Below are positions 10,863 to 22,183 of a stretch of DNA of 64,000 bases, in pieces. The notes below the pieces were generated by a model. It was not told the DNA's origin and searched no databases. It saw nothing but the letters and a program-made list of their open reading frames with translations. The translations under genes were made by a program, and so were the position numbers. The DNA comes from Harringtonia aguacate (lineage: Eukaryota > Ascomycota > Sordariomycetes > Ophiostomatales > Ophiostomataceae): NCBI GenBank assembly GCA_014183095.1, contig JACCPH010000030.1:32409-96408 (forward strand), read 5' to 3'. Each line of letters starts with the position of its first letter. Positions within the stretch are counted from its first letter, which is position 1.

Positions 10863-11914
10863 ATGGCGATTTTCCGGCAGCTGAAACTCCTCCTAACCTA
10901 CGGGTCGCTGGCCCTGGCGGCGGCCGTGGCCAAGACGCACAGCGACGACGACGACGACGATGACGACACACCACTTCCTCTGGTCATCTGGCATGGTGAG
11001 TAACCCCGTGGCCGTCGTTCTCTGAGCAGCGCTAACGTTTTGTGTCTTGTGCAGGCCTCGGAGACAACTTTGCGGCTGAAGGCCTGCGCGAGGTGGGCGA
11101 GCTGGCCGACAGCGTGAACCCGGGGACGCTGGTGCACTTTGTGCAGATGGGGGCGAGCGCGAGCTCGGACCGGGCGGCGACGTTTATGGGCAACGTGACG
11201 GAGCAGGTGGACCGGCTGTGCGCGGCGCTGGCGGCAGACCCGATCCTGTCGACGGCGCCGGCGATTGACGCGCTGGGGTTCAGCCAGGGGGGCCAGTTCT
11301 TGCGCGGGTACGTGGAGCGGTGCAACGCGCCGCCGGTGCGGTCGCTCGTGACGTTTGGGTCGCAGCACAATGGCATTGCGCAGTTTGTCGAGTGCCGCAG
11401 CACCGACTTTGTGTGCCGCGTGGCCATGGGGCTGCTGCGCGGCAACACGTGGGCGGCGGCGGTGCAGAGCCGGCTGGTGCCGGCGCAGTACTTCCGCGAC
11501 CCGTCGAGCGAGGAGCAGTACGCCCAGTACCTCGAGCACTCCAACTTTCTGGCCGACATCAACAACGAGCGCCCCGTCAAGAACGCCACCTACAAGGAGA
11601 ACCTGGCCGGGCTCGCCGCCTTCGCCATGTACATGTTTGACAATGACACCACGGCCATCCCCAAGCAGTCGGCCTGGTTCGACGAGGTCAACGGCACCGA
11701 CGTCACCCCTCTGCGCCAGCGGGCCCTCTACACCGAGGACTGGCTCGGCCTGCGCGCGCTCGACCGCAAGGGCGCCCTCTACTTCCGCAGCGTGCCGGGC
11801 GAGCACATGCAGATCCGCAAGGACGACCTCGTGTCTGTCTTTTCCGAGTTCTACGGGCCCTACAACAAGAAGGTGGGGTCGGCTCCGGCCGACGACGGGC
11901 CAGGCGAGCTGTAA
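10863..11914 (+). CDS. Palmitoyl-protein thioesterase (PPT1 family)
   Basis: Lysosomal/vacuolar or secreted alpha/beta-hydrolase that removes S-linked fatty acyl groups from protein cysteines. Exons 10863..10995 and 11055..11914, 330 aa; intron GTGAGT..GTGCAG with a CTAACG branch. The N-terminus has a hydrophobic signal sequence (residues about 5-23) followed by eight consecutive Asp. The fold starts at PLVIWHGLGD, the nucleophile elbow GFSQGG (Ser) is near residues 119-124, and the catalytic His is in GEHMQI near 292; the family's Asp is expected between them. Conserved family stretches include FGSQHNGI and YAQYLEHSNFLADINNE. The poly-Asp run after the signal peptide is unusual. Convergent with the GH78 gene, 149 bp between stop codons. 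Confidence 0.92.
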
Positions 11915-12063
11915 GAGTGGCGGCAGCCGTGTAGGATATGGGTCGTAGTGTACTTCAAATTGAATAGATATGCTTATTTGCCTTTCTCAAGACCACTTCA
12001 TTTCTGCTCTGTTAAAGGTCATTGTGCTACCTGCAGATGCAAGTCGTGCCAGATGCTTTACGA

Positions 12064-14775
12064 TCAGATCTCGGCGGAGAACTGATATTGCGTGCTCCCC
12101 TTCAAGACTTTCTTCCACTCCCCCACCTTGAACACGCCACTGGTCTTTTGCGGTGCCTTCACCGTCACATCCATCTTGTTGCCGCCGCTCCTGACCTTCC
12201 ATTGGACCTCGAGGCTGCCGCCAAACGCCGTCTTGACTTTGGCATGAGCCTTTTTCAGGCCCATGGCCAGGCCCACGTCTGGTCCAATGACCCAGCTGCG
12301 GTAGCCGAAGCCGTCCACGCCGTCGGCCGCCCGGATGCCGGCGGCCCATTCCGTGAGCAGGTACGTGGGAGCGCCGCCCCACGGATGCGAGAGGCTGGTG
12401 TAGGGCCCGTAGCCGGGCTGGCCGTCCTGGCTGACGTATTCCCAGCTGGCGCCGGTGCTCGTGGTGTCGCTGGCGAGCATGGGCAGCCAGAGGCTCTTGA
12501 TCAGGGCCAGGGCTGTGTCGGACACGGTGCTGGCATTGGTACTCTCAGCGAGTAAAGCAGCGAGCAGGAAACCGTTGGCGTTTGGCGAGATGTTGACGTC
12601 CGAGGCCGAGGTATTGACAGCGGTCGAGTCCATGTAGCCGGGCCCGAGCTGGAGCGACGGCAGGGCAGCGATGAAGCGGGCAGCGCGCGTGGCATTGGCG
12701 GTGCCCGACGTGAGGCAAAAGGCAAGGCTGTTGACGGAAAAGTCGTCGAGGTCCGACGGCGAGAGGCCGTAGACGCCGAGGTCGTCGTTCCAGAGCTGGG
12801 CGTTGACGGCGTCGGCCAGCGCGGTGGCGTTGGCGCGGTACTGCGCTGCTGCGGCAGTGGCGCCAATAGCATCGGCCACGTCGGCCAGGCCGTCCAGAGC
12901 CTGCACGAGCGCGCAGCTGACGGCCGAGCCGCCCGAGGCCGGGCCCAGAAAGGCGCTGGGCAGCGAGAGCAGGCCGGTGCTGCTGCTGATTTCGCTGACG
13001 AGATAGTTCGCCTGGAGCTGCCACTGGGACCACGTCTCCTTGGCAAAGGCCACGTCGTTGCTGCGCCGGACGTAGTCGGCAAACGCCTGCAGGCCCAGGA
13101 TCTGGTAGTCGGCCAGCAGGATGCCGTAGACGGTGTACCCGTTGAGCTGGCCGCCGCCGCCGAGGGCGAAAGCCTCGGACGCCAGGGCCGGGTCGTAGCC
13201 CAACGGCGGCGCGTACGGCAAGAGCCCGCTCGACGTCTGCCAGGCAAGCAGAAAGCGCAGCGTGCCCTGGGCGATGTCGAAGCGCGACGTGCTGGCGGCG
13301 ATGATGCGCACCGTGTGCAAAAAGTCGCCGAGCCAGACCAGGCGGTCCCGCTTGGGGCCGTCCATGCAGACGGACTGGTAGTTGGCGTGCACGCCGTACT
13401 CGCGCACCACACCGTCGTCGGACCCGTCGGTCATGGCGTTGCTGTACAGCTGGGTGCCGTTGGCCGTGTCGTACGCGACCACGTTTTTGACATAGGCAGC
13501 CTGGTCCTGCCAGCCGCCAAAGCCAAACGAGCCGGCCGACGGAATGGTCGAGCTGCCCGCATAGTACGCGGCCAGCGTCACGTTAAAGATCTTGTTATTG
13601 TCGATGAAGACGGCCAGGTGCGTGCCGTCGAGGACCGTCTTGACCCGGTACCAGGTGGCCTCTTTGACCGTAAACGGCACGTCAAACGTGTCCAGGTAGT
13701 ATGATGTGAGGGTGGTGACGTTGACGAAAGAGTAGCCGTAGCTAAACAGGATCGAGTTGGGCTGCGTCAGCGACGTGTTGGTGTTGACAAAATGCTGCTT
13801 GTTGGCGACGAGGTCGAGCTGGATGCCTTTGATGGGCGAGGCGAGAGGGAATGCCTGTCGTGTAAGTCATTGTAAGAGAGCTCGGAACTGAACTTGGTGG
13901 CTTACCACTGTCCAGCCAATGCCGCCTCGATCAATCTTGGTGTCGAATTCCAGCGTGTAGTCTTCAAAAAAAGCCCCCAGCGTCGTCACAGCAGGTCGCA
14001 TGCCGCGGACAAAGGCCCCGTTTTTGCTGCTCACCTCCCACATGGCCCCCTGGCTGCCAGCCTCGACACACGCTGCCGAGGCCGCTCTGGCGCCAAGCTG
14101 TTCTTGTTAGCAGACCGCACTCGAGGCTATGGAGCCAAAACACGAAACTCGCCTTCCAGATATCGTTTAGATCATTATTGTCGGACTCAAAGGTGCCCGG
14201 CAGGTTGGCCAGGTCGACGACCGGAATGGTGGGCGTGAACCCGACCGACGTAAAGGTCACGCTGCCTTTTGTGAGGAGGCGGATCGACTGCCATCGCTGG
14301 CCGCCCTGGAGCAAAAAGGCCTCCACCCGCCCGGCGCTGCTGATCTCAAACGTCTCCACGCGGTAGGTGTTGGCCAGAGCCACAGCGTAGGGAAACGGGC
14401 CGTCGGACCAGTTGTTGTTGAGAGCGTCAAACGCTTCGGCATATTTCACTTCAATCTGCACCACGCCCGACACGGCACCGACGACAAAGAACGGGTAGCC
14501 GGCCACCTCGTAGCCGTAGTCGAGCGTGGCCACGGGCGCCGACGGGGTCAGGCGAAACGTGCCGTAGTTGCCTCCCTGTGCGGAGGGTGCCGACCCCAAT
14601 GCCAGGCTGGCAGGGAGGAACGACGACTGGCTGGCCGAGGTTAGCAGCTGTCTTTGGACAGGGGAGAGTGGCCATACGTCTGGGATCCCGAACGGCTTCC
14701 AACATGACGCGGGTATGCAACCACGTGCTCGATATGCAGCAAAAACAGCAGCACAACTGTCAGCGGGAAAAACAT
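12064..14775 (-). CDS. Secreted GH78 alpha-L-rhamnosidase (six-hairpin glycosidase)
   Basis: Predicted to remove terminal alpha-L-rhamnose from plant glycosides or polysaccharides. Four exons, minus strand: 14775..14678, 14630..14153, 14097..13906, 13854..12064; 852 aa. The signal peptide MFFPLTVVLLFLLHIEHVVA is in exon 1, which uses a different frame from the long downstream ORF; a 47-bp GTATGG..GGCCAG intron with a CTAACC branch joins them correctly. Intron 2 has a GC-AG boundary. Family-like segments include NDIWK..GARAAS, GAMWEVSSKNGAFVRG, WYRVKTVL and DRLVWLGDFLHTVRIIAAST leading into the (alpha/alpha)6 barrel. Many N-glycosylation sites agree with secretion. The precise catalytic Glu was not assigned by position. 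It diverges from a secreted GH1 beta-glucosidase across 1.5 kb, which suggests joint action on rhamnosyl-glucosides. Confidence 0.88.
14098..14152 (-). other. GC-AG intron in the rhamnosidase gene
   Basis: On the minus strand the exon ends AAG and the intron starts GCGAGT and ends AACAG, with a CTAACA branch. The position after AAG admits no GT donor that keeps the conserved NDIWK-LGARAAS junction in frame. GC-AG introns are a known minor class that usually has a strong remaining donor consensus, as here. Confidence 0.8.
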
Positions 14776-14889
14776 GGCGGCGACACGAGCAATCCAGCAA
14801 TACCGGGCAGGCTCACCGGATGATGCAGAGTCAGACAACGTCCTCGAAAAAGACGCCACCTCTCCTTCATTTAAGCCGTGTCTCTGGGG

Positions 14890-14902
14890 CCGGATCATCC
14901 GG
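14890..14902. promoter_or_regulatory. Palindromic CGG-N5-CCG site upstream of rhamnosidase
   Basis: CCGGATCATCCGG is symmetric about its central C and contains inverted CGG half-sites 5 bp apart, the form bound by some dimeric Zn2Cys6 factors. It lies 115 bp upstream of the rhamnosidase ATG; a Zn2Cys6 gene is 4 kb away. Confidence 0.4.
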
Positions 14903-16109
14903 ACTTTCCATCTTTTTTTCGACTTTGGCTTCCAGTCTCCGTCCCTCCTCTGCGTGGCTGCCATCGCTTGACATGTCGTCGCTTGCCACGAATGCATCTC
15001 TCTAGGGAAATTTGTGGCCGAGCATTGCATGGCTAACCGCAAGGTAGCCGAAATACGCAAAACTCGGGGGGTGCGCTACCCCGGATTGGGGGCGAAGCGT
15101 GACTCCAATACGGTTATACGTCGTATTGGAGCGTATTCGCGGGTCCGGCCTCTCGAGGACCCGAACCGGGTCCGAGCCCGAATCCATATTTTGGGGCATT
15201 TTGTCATGAACTTGGTGACCGGCCAGATCCATTCTAGCCCGGTAGTCGACTCGTGCAGTAGTCGGTCGTGAGTTTGTTGCATCCGTTCACATGGCCTGTG
15301 AGCTGTGGTGGTTTCATCCGATCTCTGATTTCTACGGTACCGATGATGACCTCCCCAACCATAAATGGAAGATCACACGTCGATACGGCCGGAAAAGGTG
15401 CCAATGGCTACCATTGCAATGCCAACATCACTCCGACATTCATGATTTCTGGCGTTACCCGCACGTTCCTGGGCCCTGAACACCGCTCCGGAAGCAGGGG
15501 AGGTCGGTGAGCTGCCGTATTCACCATCCGAGCGCGTGGGTTGGGGAACAGCACCTCTTCGGACACTCTCCCAACCAGCTAGCCAGGAAAGACGCTTTGA
15601 CGATTCCATCGTCTGTTTTTCTCTAGAGAAAGTGGCCAATATCCCTCGGATGCGTTCTGTGGACAGCCCAGAACACTGGCCCAACCAGATCCGCTTTCTG
15701 CCGGGTGAACGGGGACGGGAACGGGAACGACTAACCTTGACTGCCTGTCATGGCCTCTGTTATTTAAGTGTGCTCATAGTGCCGACTGTCACATCCACTG
15801 TGAGTCATGATGTCTTGTTCCTGGGGTCTTCTCCGGCTCTGTGGACGGATCCGTGGATGGTCAGTATATACGCGTATATGCTTTGCCACTTTGACTGTTC
15901 ATGGAGAAATAACCTACTGCATACTCTTTTTAGCCGCAGCGCCCACAAATGGCCCGAATCCACATCTCCGCATCTCTCCACGCGGTTGCACTGGGGTCCC
16001 CATGTCGCGTGAGGTATGTCTTGCTGTCGCATTTCAGGTCATATGCTTTGCATGGTGGGAGGACTATACCGCTCGTCCAAATCTGGTTGTTCCGTTTGGC
16101 TTTGGAAAA

Positions 16110-16116
16110 GGCTAAA
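16110..16116 (+). promoter_or_regulatory. GGCTAAA, XlnR-like motif
   Basis: GGCTAAA, the core reported for XlnR/Xyr1 binding, lies about 200 bp upstream of the beta-glucosidase ATG on the same strand. A 7-bp match can occur by chance. Confidence 0.3.
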
Positions 16117-16317
16117 CGAAAGAGTCTCTGAGAAATTTTTAACCGACGGAGCAGGAAGCGACTTTGGGGTGAACGAGACGGAAATTCTCGAGACTGAAAT
16201 CCTATAAAGGTCGAGACATGGCCAACATGGTTCTCCCGTTTTCCTCGACTGCTGCATGCCATATCACAGTAGCCTCGTTGTATTCGGTTCTCTCCATCTC
16301 TCTCACTGGTCGTGATC

Positions 16318-18231
16318 ATGACGCGGGCTCGGACTCTCCTCTCGGCCGCCCTGGCTGGGCTTGCCATGTAAGCATTTCTGTGGCAGCGACACATCAGGAC
16401 AGGTCAACTCACTCGCGTGTTAGTGTGCAGCGTAGCGAGGCAGCACCACCACACGAACGTGCTGCCACGTCTACGTTTTCCTGGCCTACGTATCCCTCCC
16501 TGCAGTACGCCACGGCCATGGCCAAGCCTACTACGACAACCACGTACGGGCCCAATTTCGCCAGCCTGAAGCACTACGTGGCCAACCGCACGACGACGAC
16601 CTGGGCGTCCATTGCCTCGCCGACCGACTCGGCCAACTCGTACGGAAATGTCGCGTGGTCGTCCATGTGGTCTTCCTTCACCAACAACATCACGTCCGTG
16701 CCGTACACGACCACCGTGTCGCCCACGGCCATCCCCAGCTCGGAGCTGGTGAAGCCGACGCCCCTCCCCTTTGAGTTCGCGGCGGGAAAGCGCACAGAGA
16801 CCAAGTTCCCCAGCGACCTGATCTGGGGTCTGGCCAGCGCCGCCCTGCAGGTGGAGGGCGCGGTCAAGGAAGAAGGCAAGGGGCCCACAATCACGGAGCT
16901 GAGCATGATCAGCCGCGAGCAGACGGCCACCGGGGGCGGCCCGCCGGACATTGCCAACCTGGACTACTACCTCTACAAGCAGGACATTGCGCGCATGGCC
17001 GCGGCCGGCGTCAAGACGTACAGCTTTAGCATCTCGTGGGCGCGCATCGTCCCCTTTGGTGTCGCCGGCTCGCCCATCAACCAGCAGGGCATAGACCACT
17101 ACAACGACCTGATCAACACCATCATCGAGTACGGCATGACGCCCATGGCGACGCTGACCCACTTTGACACGCCGCTCTACTTTGTCACGAGCACATCATG
17201 GCAGTGGGTGTCTCCGTTTCACCCCCCTCCCATCTCATGCTAATGCACAAAACAGAGGCTGGGACCACGAGGAGTTCATCGACGGCCTACTCTACTTTGC
17301 CCAGGAATGCCTGGTGCACTACTCGGACCGCGTCGGCACGTGGATCTCGTTCAACGAGCCGACCACGGACGCGGGCCGCATCGGCAACTTCAAGTCGTCG
17401 TACAACATTGTCATGAGCCACGCCAAGATTGTGCACTGGTACCGCGAGCACATCAAGGGAAATGCCAAGTTCAGCCTCAAGCTCTCGTTTGGCTCGGCCG
17501 CCGTGGCACTGCCGCTGGACCCGACCAACGCGAGCGACGTGGCTGCGGCCAACCGCCGGCTCGACTTTAGCATCGGCCTGCTGGCGCGGCCGCTCTACCT
17601 GGGCCGCGACATCCCCGACTGCGTCCGCAACACCATCCCGGCCTCCAAGGCGCCCAACTTTACGGCCCAGGAGCTCGCCTACGCCAAGGGCACCTGCGAC
17701 TTCTTCTCGTTTGACCTCTACGGCGCCTCCTACCAGACCGCTCCCGCCGGTGGCATCGCCGCCTGCGCCGCCGACTCGTCCGCCGACACCTGGCCGCAGT
17801 GCACCGTCATCAACACGTCCCGCCACGGCTGGCTCATTGGCGCCGAGAGCAACGGCGGCGTCTACACCGACTACCAGCACGTGCGCACCATTCTCAAGTG
17901 GCTGCAGTTCACCTACCCGTCCAAGCTCGGCATCATGATCAGCGAGTTTGGCTGGTCGCCCTTTGACGCCGCCGAGATGACGCTGGCCGAGGAGCAGGCC
18001 GAGATGACCCAGTCCATCTACCTCTTGTCCACCCTGCAGGGCATGCTCGACGCCAAGGCCCTCGACGGCATCAAGCTCTTTGGCGCCGTCGGCTGGGCCT
18101 ACGTCAGCAACTGGGAGTGGGGCCAGTACGACGACCACTACGGCGTCCAGGCCTTTAACACCACCACGCTCGTCACCAGCTACAAGCGCTCCATCTTTGA
18201 CTTTGTCGACTTTATCACGTCGAGGATGTGA
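16318..18231 (+). CDS. Secreted GH1 beta-glucosidase
   Basis: Retaining beta-glycosidase, 601 aa, join(16318..16367,16424..17203,17256..18231). Exon 1 encodes a signal peptide (MTRARTLLSAALAGLA); the GTAAGC..GTGTTAG intron joins in frame only if the acceptor is the TAG at 16421-16423, not the CAG seven bases later. A Thr/Ser-rich linker of about 100-150 residues precedes the (beta/alpha)8 barrel, which begins around FPSDLIWGLASAALQVEGA. The acid/base Glu is in WISFNEP (about 310) and the nucleophile Glu in MISEFGW (about 506); the SEFG form differs from the common TENG but occurs in fungal GH1. Divergent to the GH78 gene and upstream of a Zn2Cys6 regulator, so a role in stepwise removal of rhamnose then glucose from flavonoid-type diglycosides is plausible. 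Confidence 0.92.
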
Positions 18232-18993
18232 GCCAGATGTTGTCGTCGGGTGGACAGTGGGTTCAGAACCCGTAATACGCTCCTTCTCAGGTTCGGTCGC
18301 GCTCTTTCAGTGATGCAGCACTCCCCCCCCTAAAAGTGGCACCCTCGTTTCCACATTTCCTTCGAGCCATGATACCTTTACAAAAGCGTCGAACCTAGCA
18401 TAAAAGTAGTCTTAATGAGGCCTCGAAGCGGGCTTCAAAATAAAATACAAAACTTGTATACAGGCTGTGCATTGAAACCCATGGGTGTGAAATTGTTCGA
18501 AGAGCACGTGACCCGGAGCCGCGCCCGAGCATCGCGGACCTACGGTGGTGCTCCAGTACGTTGATGTAGCCGTGTCTTGTTCACCGATGGCTGTCCCAAC
18601 GTCATACTTGGAGTTTAATCACAGCCTAGCCAACGTGCCTCCAAGACGGAGCAGTCACCAAGTAGTAGGCAGACGGTTAGTCGAATCCAGACTACGTTTT
18701 CGAAGACTGGGAAAACAAAGCCAACAATTTAAACCAGGTGAGTGATCTTTTACGTCTCGGCAGTCAACTGTCTCCGTGGCACAAGAGGCGGAAGACAGAC
18801 AATGCTGCTGTCTGCTATGGCGGATAGTCATGTCACGTGAGAGTGGGACCCCACTTAGCCCCGAGGTTCACGGCCGTCTTCCTCCAGGCGGGTTGGCTTT
18901 GTGAGCTATTTCTTCGTTGTATTTGAGTCTGGTACCATAGATCGATGACCCTGGCGCGGTACTCTCATAGAAAACCAAGCTCAAGTGTCAGGC
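18232..18993. other. Intergenic: GH1 3' region and regulator promoter
   Basis: 762 bp, lower GC, no supported ORF. A TCGAATCC near 18674 looks superficially like a tRNA T-loop but has no acceptor or anticodon arms around it. Confidence 0.5.
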
Positions 18994-20839
18994 ATGTACC
19001 AAGAACTCCGCTCCACGCAGCGGGCGCCCCGGTCGTGTCTCGATTGTTCCCGGCGCAAGGTTCGCTGCAATAAACGAGTGCCCTGCGATGTCTGCATCCG
19101 ACGCGGCCGGGCGGCCATGTGCTCGCGGGAGCGGGTGCGTGTCAAGGGCCGTCTTGAGTTGTATGTCATTGCACTGTGTCGGGTCAGGAGAAATGGCGCT
19201 GACCATGTGCGGCAGTGCAAATGGATCGGACGAGCCGGTCTCGTATGAAGACCTGCTGCAGGAGAACGCCCAGCTGAGGCTGCAGCTCGAGGCCACGTCC
19301 ACAATGTCGGCGACCCTCGACTACGACGACGACAGGCCTTTTGAGCTCGACGACGAATACGAGATCTTTGACAAGATGTTGTTTGACAGCCTGACGGAGA
19401 CCATTCGGAAGCTCACCGTCACCAGCGAAGCAGACGTCGAGTTCCCCTCTCGGCAGTCGAGCAATTTCCTGCTGGCCCAGGGGCACGAGACCAGCGGCTG
19501 GGGCCACTTTGCCGTCCACCACCAGACGCTCCAGCAGGAGCACGACGCCTTCTGGGACGCGTGTCCGGACACGCAGGCGCGCCGAGCCTACGACCCATCC
19601 TGGCTGGCGCTGTATTTTGCCTTTATTGGGGTGAGACCTACATCTCATTAACGACCCAATTTTTTCAACGACCCCTAACGCCCCCAGGTCGTCGCCGTCT
19701 TCAACGACGCTGTCGCCGGGTACGACCACATGAGCCCCGACAGCCCGTCCTCGCCCGACCGCGTCCGCCTCTGGTATGACTCGGCCCTCTTTTACCTGCA
19801 CAAGGCCGACTTCCTTCGCGTGCCCAACCTGCGCACCGTCCAGACCATCGCCATGCTGACCAACTGCTTCAACATTGTGGGCGACTTCAACCTGTACATC
19901 AACCTGATCCCCGTCGCCATCCGCACGGCGCAGATCCTCAAGATCAACCGCGAGGCCCACCTGGTGACTCGGCCGCCCATTGAGCAGGAAATCTGCCGGC
20001 GGACCTGGTGGACGCTGGTCATTTGCGAATGGTGTGTCTGGCGGGCCGCTGCTGTGTGACGCTTGTAAGGCTGTGGACACTGCTGACCGCTGACTTCCAG
20101 GCTCTCGGTGCCGTATCGCGACCCCTGCATCCAGGAGACCGACTTTGACGTGCAGCTGCCGGCCCTGGCCAACGACGACGAGATTGGCCCAGAGCAGGGC
20201 GTGTCGCTGACGCGGCCGCCCAGCTACCCCCGCCCCATCCACTACCACATGGCCATGATCCAGGCCGCCAAGGTCAAGTACCGCTTCCGCTCGGCGCTCA
20301 AGGCGGGTGCGCTCACGCGTTCCGACGTCGTCCGGCTCGTCACCGGCGCCGACGAGGACCTCGCCCACATCATTGCCGACCTGCCGCCGTATCTGCGCAA
20401 CGGGTCGAGCTCGCCTACGTCTACGTCTCTGTCCGGTGGTGCTACGAATCGCCCCCCCGGCGACCTCTTCCCCTGGCTGCCGCGCCAGCGCATCCTCATC
20501 AGCCTCGTGCTGCTCAACCTGCGCATGGCCATCAACAAGACGCTGCAGACGACGTGGTCCGGGTCCGACGAGGGCGTCGTCCTGCAGCGCATCCGCTCCA
20601 TCTGCCTCGACTCGTCCACGGCCATGATCACGCTGGCGCTGCAGGACAGCGTGCAACAGGACTTTTTGAATACCTGGGGTCCCCTGTCTCATCTGTTTTC
20701 CGCCGCCGTCACGCTCGTGCTCGAGTCCGAGTCGGCCCCGGTCCAGACGCTCTGCGAAACCATGCGCAAAATGGCTGTGCACAACACGGTGGCGGCCAAG
20801 GCTTTGCGCATTCTTGACACGCTGATGGGCAAAGTATGA
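18994..20839 (+). CDS. Zn2Cys6 transcription factor with fungal-specific TF domain
   Basis: DNA-binding regulator of 554 aa: join(18994..19160,19216..19630,19688..20031,20101..20839). The N-terminal binuclear cluster (residues about 15-43) has spacing C-x2-C-x6-C-x5-C-x2-C-x8-C, followed by a basic linker RERVRVKGRLE and a short Glu/Leu-rich dimerisation segment (EDLLQENAQLRLQLEA). The fungal_trans middle domain is spread over exons 3-4 (conserved-type stretches include ALFYLHKADFLRVPNLRTVQ and RRTWWTLVICEWLSVPYRDP). The three introns have good donors (GTATGT, GTGAGA, GTGTGT) and CTGAC/CTAAC branches, with frame kept throughout. It sits immediately downstream of the GH1 gene and beside a dioxygenase, which makes it the natural candidate for a pathway-specific activator; the target genes are inferred only from position. 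Confidence 0.9.
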
Positions 20840-20916
20840 GGCTGGTGTTTCTCATTTTTGTTTCAATAGACTGTGTTTCTTGGATCTATGAATTTGTAAT
20901 CATACACATGCGTAAT

Positions 20917-22183
20917 CTAATACGGGATCACACCCGCCAGCTTGAGAATCTGCGGTGTTTCCTTGACTCCCGAAATGGGCTTCTCTCTGTTTCCGGGCAG
21001 CGTTTCGCCAGAGCGGCCCTTGGGCGAGCCGGACGAGTAGATTTCCATGTTCGGCCAGTGTGTCTAAGTCAATTAGCGTGATAGGGAAAAAAGAGAGGGA
21101 AAAAAGACCCACCGTTCCCTGGCGCTTCTTGAAGACCTCTTGTTTCTTCCGGAGGTCAGACTCTTTGGCAGCGGCTGCCGGTCCGTAGCAAGCGTCTGTT
21201 GCAATGTGTGAGCTTTCAACACGACTTTTTTTTTCCTCTGGGCACATACAGGTAATCGACCGGATCTGGTCCGAGTCGGGCAGCTTGTTGTAGTGGATGG
21301 TGCGCGAGTCCCAGATGATGAGGTCGCCCGGCCCGGCACACACCTTGACCACCTCGCAGCCCTGGGCCTCAAACCAGGCCGCCTCGTCCGCGGTGAAGCC
21401 GAACCAGTCCTTGGGCCCCCACGTGGGCCGGCTGCGGGTCTCCGGGTGCGCGCGGAAAAAGTCGTCGATGAGCAGGTGGGAGCCCCGAACGACGACGAGG
21501 CCGCCGTCGCGGGGCCCGCTCGGCGCAAAGTTGATGATGCCCTGGGCGCACACGAGCCCGTGGCGCTCGGGCGACTGGTCAATGTGCGGCCACGGCTCGT
21601 TTTCGGCGCGCGTCGCCTCGGGCAGCGTAAAGTTCATGCCGTCAAACGACACGAGCAGCTCGTCGGTGCCCCACAGCTTGGTAAAGGCGTCCAGCACACC
21701 GGGCTCTCTGGTCCCCGCCAAAGATTAGCGATCGATCGAAAAGCATGCCACCTGTTGCGTGACGAGGGTGGGGAGAACAGGGGGGGGGGAGAACAGGATG
21801 AAACGTACGTTCTCGCCTCCCAGACAAAGTCTTCGTGCTGCACGCAATAGTCGTTGTACATGCCACCTCTGCCCTGGTTAGCCTGCTACCGCTGTTTCGC
21901 CAGCAAAGACAAACAATACGCACTTCCAGTGGTATGGCAGCTTGTCGGCCGCCCATGTCGTGCGGTCATTCCGGTCAAACCCGAGGGGGAACGACTCCAG
22001 CCACGAAAACATCCGGTTCACGTAGTACTGGGCCTTGTCCGGATGCATGACCTGCTTGACCACGACGAAGCCGTCCTTGAAGAGGTCGTCGCGCCAGTCG
22101 CCATGGCGGAGGCTGGTGTCGACGGACAGCGTGGGAGCCGTCACCGTCTGGGTGGGGGTTATCGTCATGGTTTCGGTGGCCAT
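20917..22183 (-). CDS. Phytanoyl-CoA dioxygenase (PhyH) family protein
   Basis: Probable Fe(II)/2-oxoglutarate-dependent dioxygenase, 335 aa, five exons on the minus strand: 22183..21924, 21868..21809, 21707..21250, 21195..21113, 21063..20917. All introns are GT-AG (49-101 bp) with CTAAC/CTAAT-like branches, and splicing removes several in-frame stops. The metal-binding HxD appears as PWPHIDQSP near residue 148, with the expected distal region DSRTIHYNK near 242 that includes the second His. RGSHLLIDDFF and GPGDLIIWDSRT resemble other fungal PhyH proteins. There is no targeting sequence. Head-to-head with the NCS1 permease gene (678-bp shared promoter) and tail-to-tail with the Zn2Cys6 gene. 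Substrate unknown; small hydroxylated aromatics or nitrogen compounds are possible from context. Confidence 0.9.

Larger units (their letters stand above)
14776..16317. promoter_or_regulatory. Shared divergent promoter, rhamnosidase / beta-glucosidase
   Basis: 1.54 kb between the start codons of two divergent secreted glycosidase genes, with no supported gene inside. It contains a 13-bp perfect palindrome with CGG-N5-CCG geometry (14890-14902), CGGTACCG (about 15335), CGGCCG (about 15397) and GGCTAAA (16110-16116), a motif known for XlnR/Xyr1-type regulators. Functional use of any of these is inference. Confidence 0.5.

Noticed and set aside
18665..18690. tRNA-like T-loop (TTAGTCGAATCC)
   Set aside because: The loop is not canonical GTTCGAATC, and no matching acceptor stem, D-arm or anticodon arm is present at tRNA spacing.
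19184..20782. A 532-codon minus-strand frame across the Zn2Cys6 gene
   Set aside because: It runs through exons and introns of a well-supported gene on + and has no recognisable domain.
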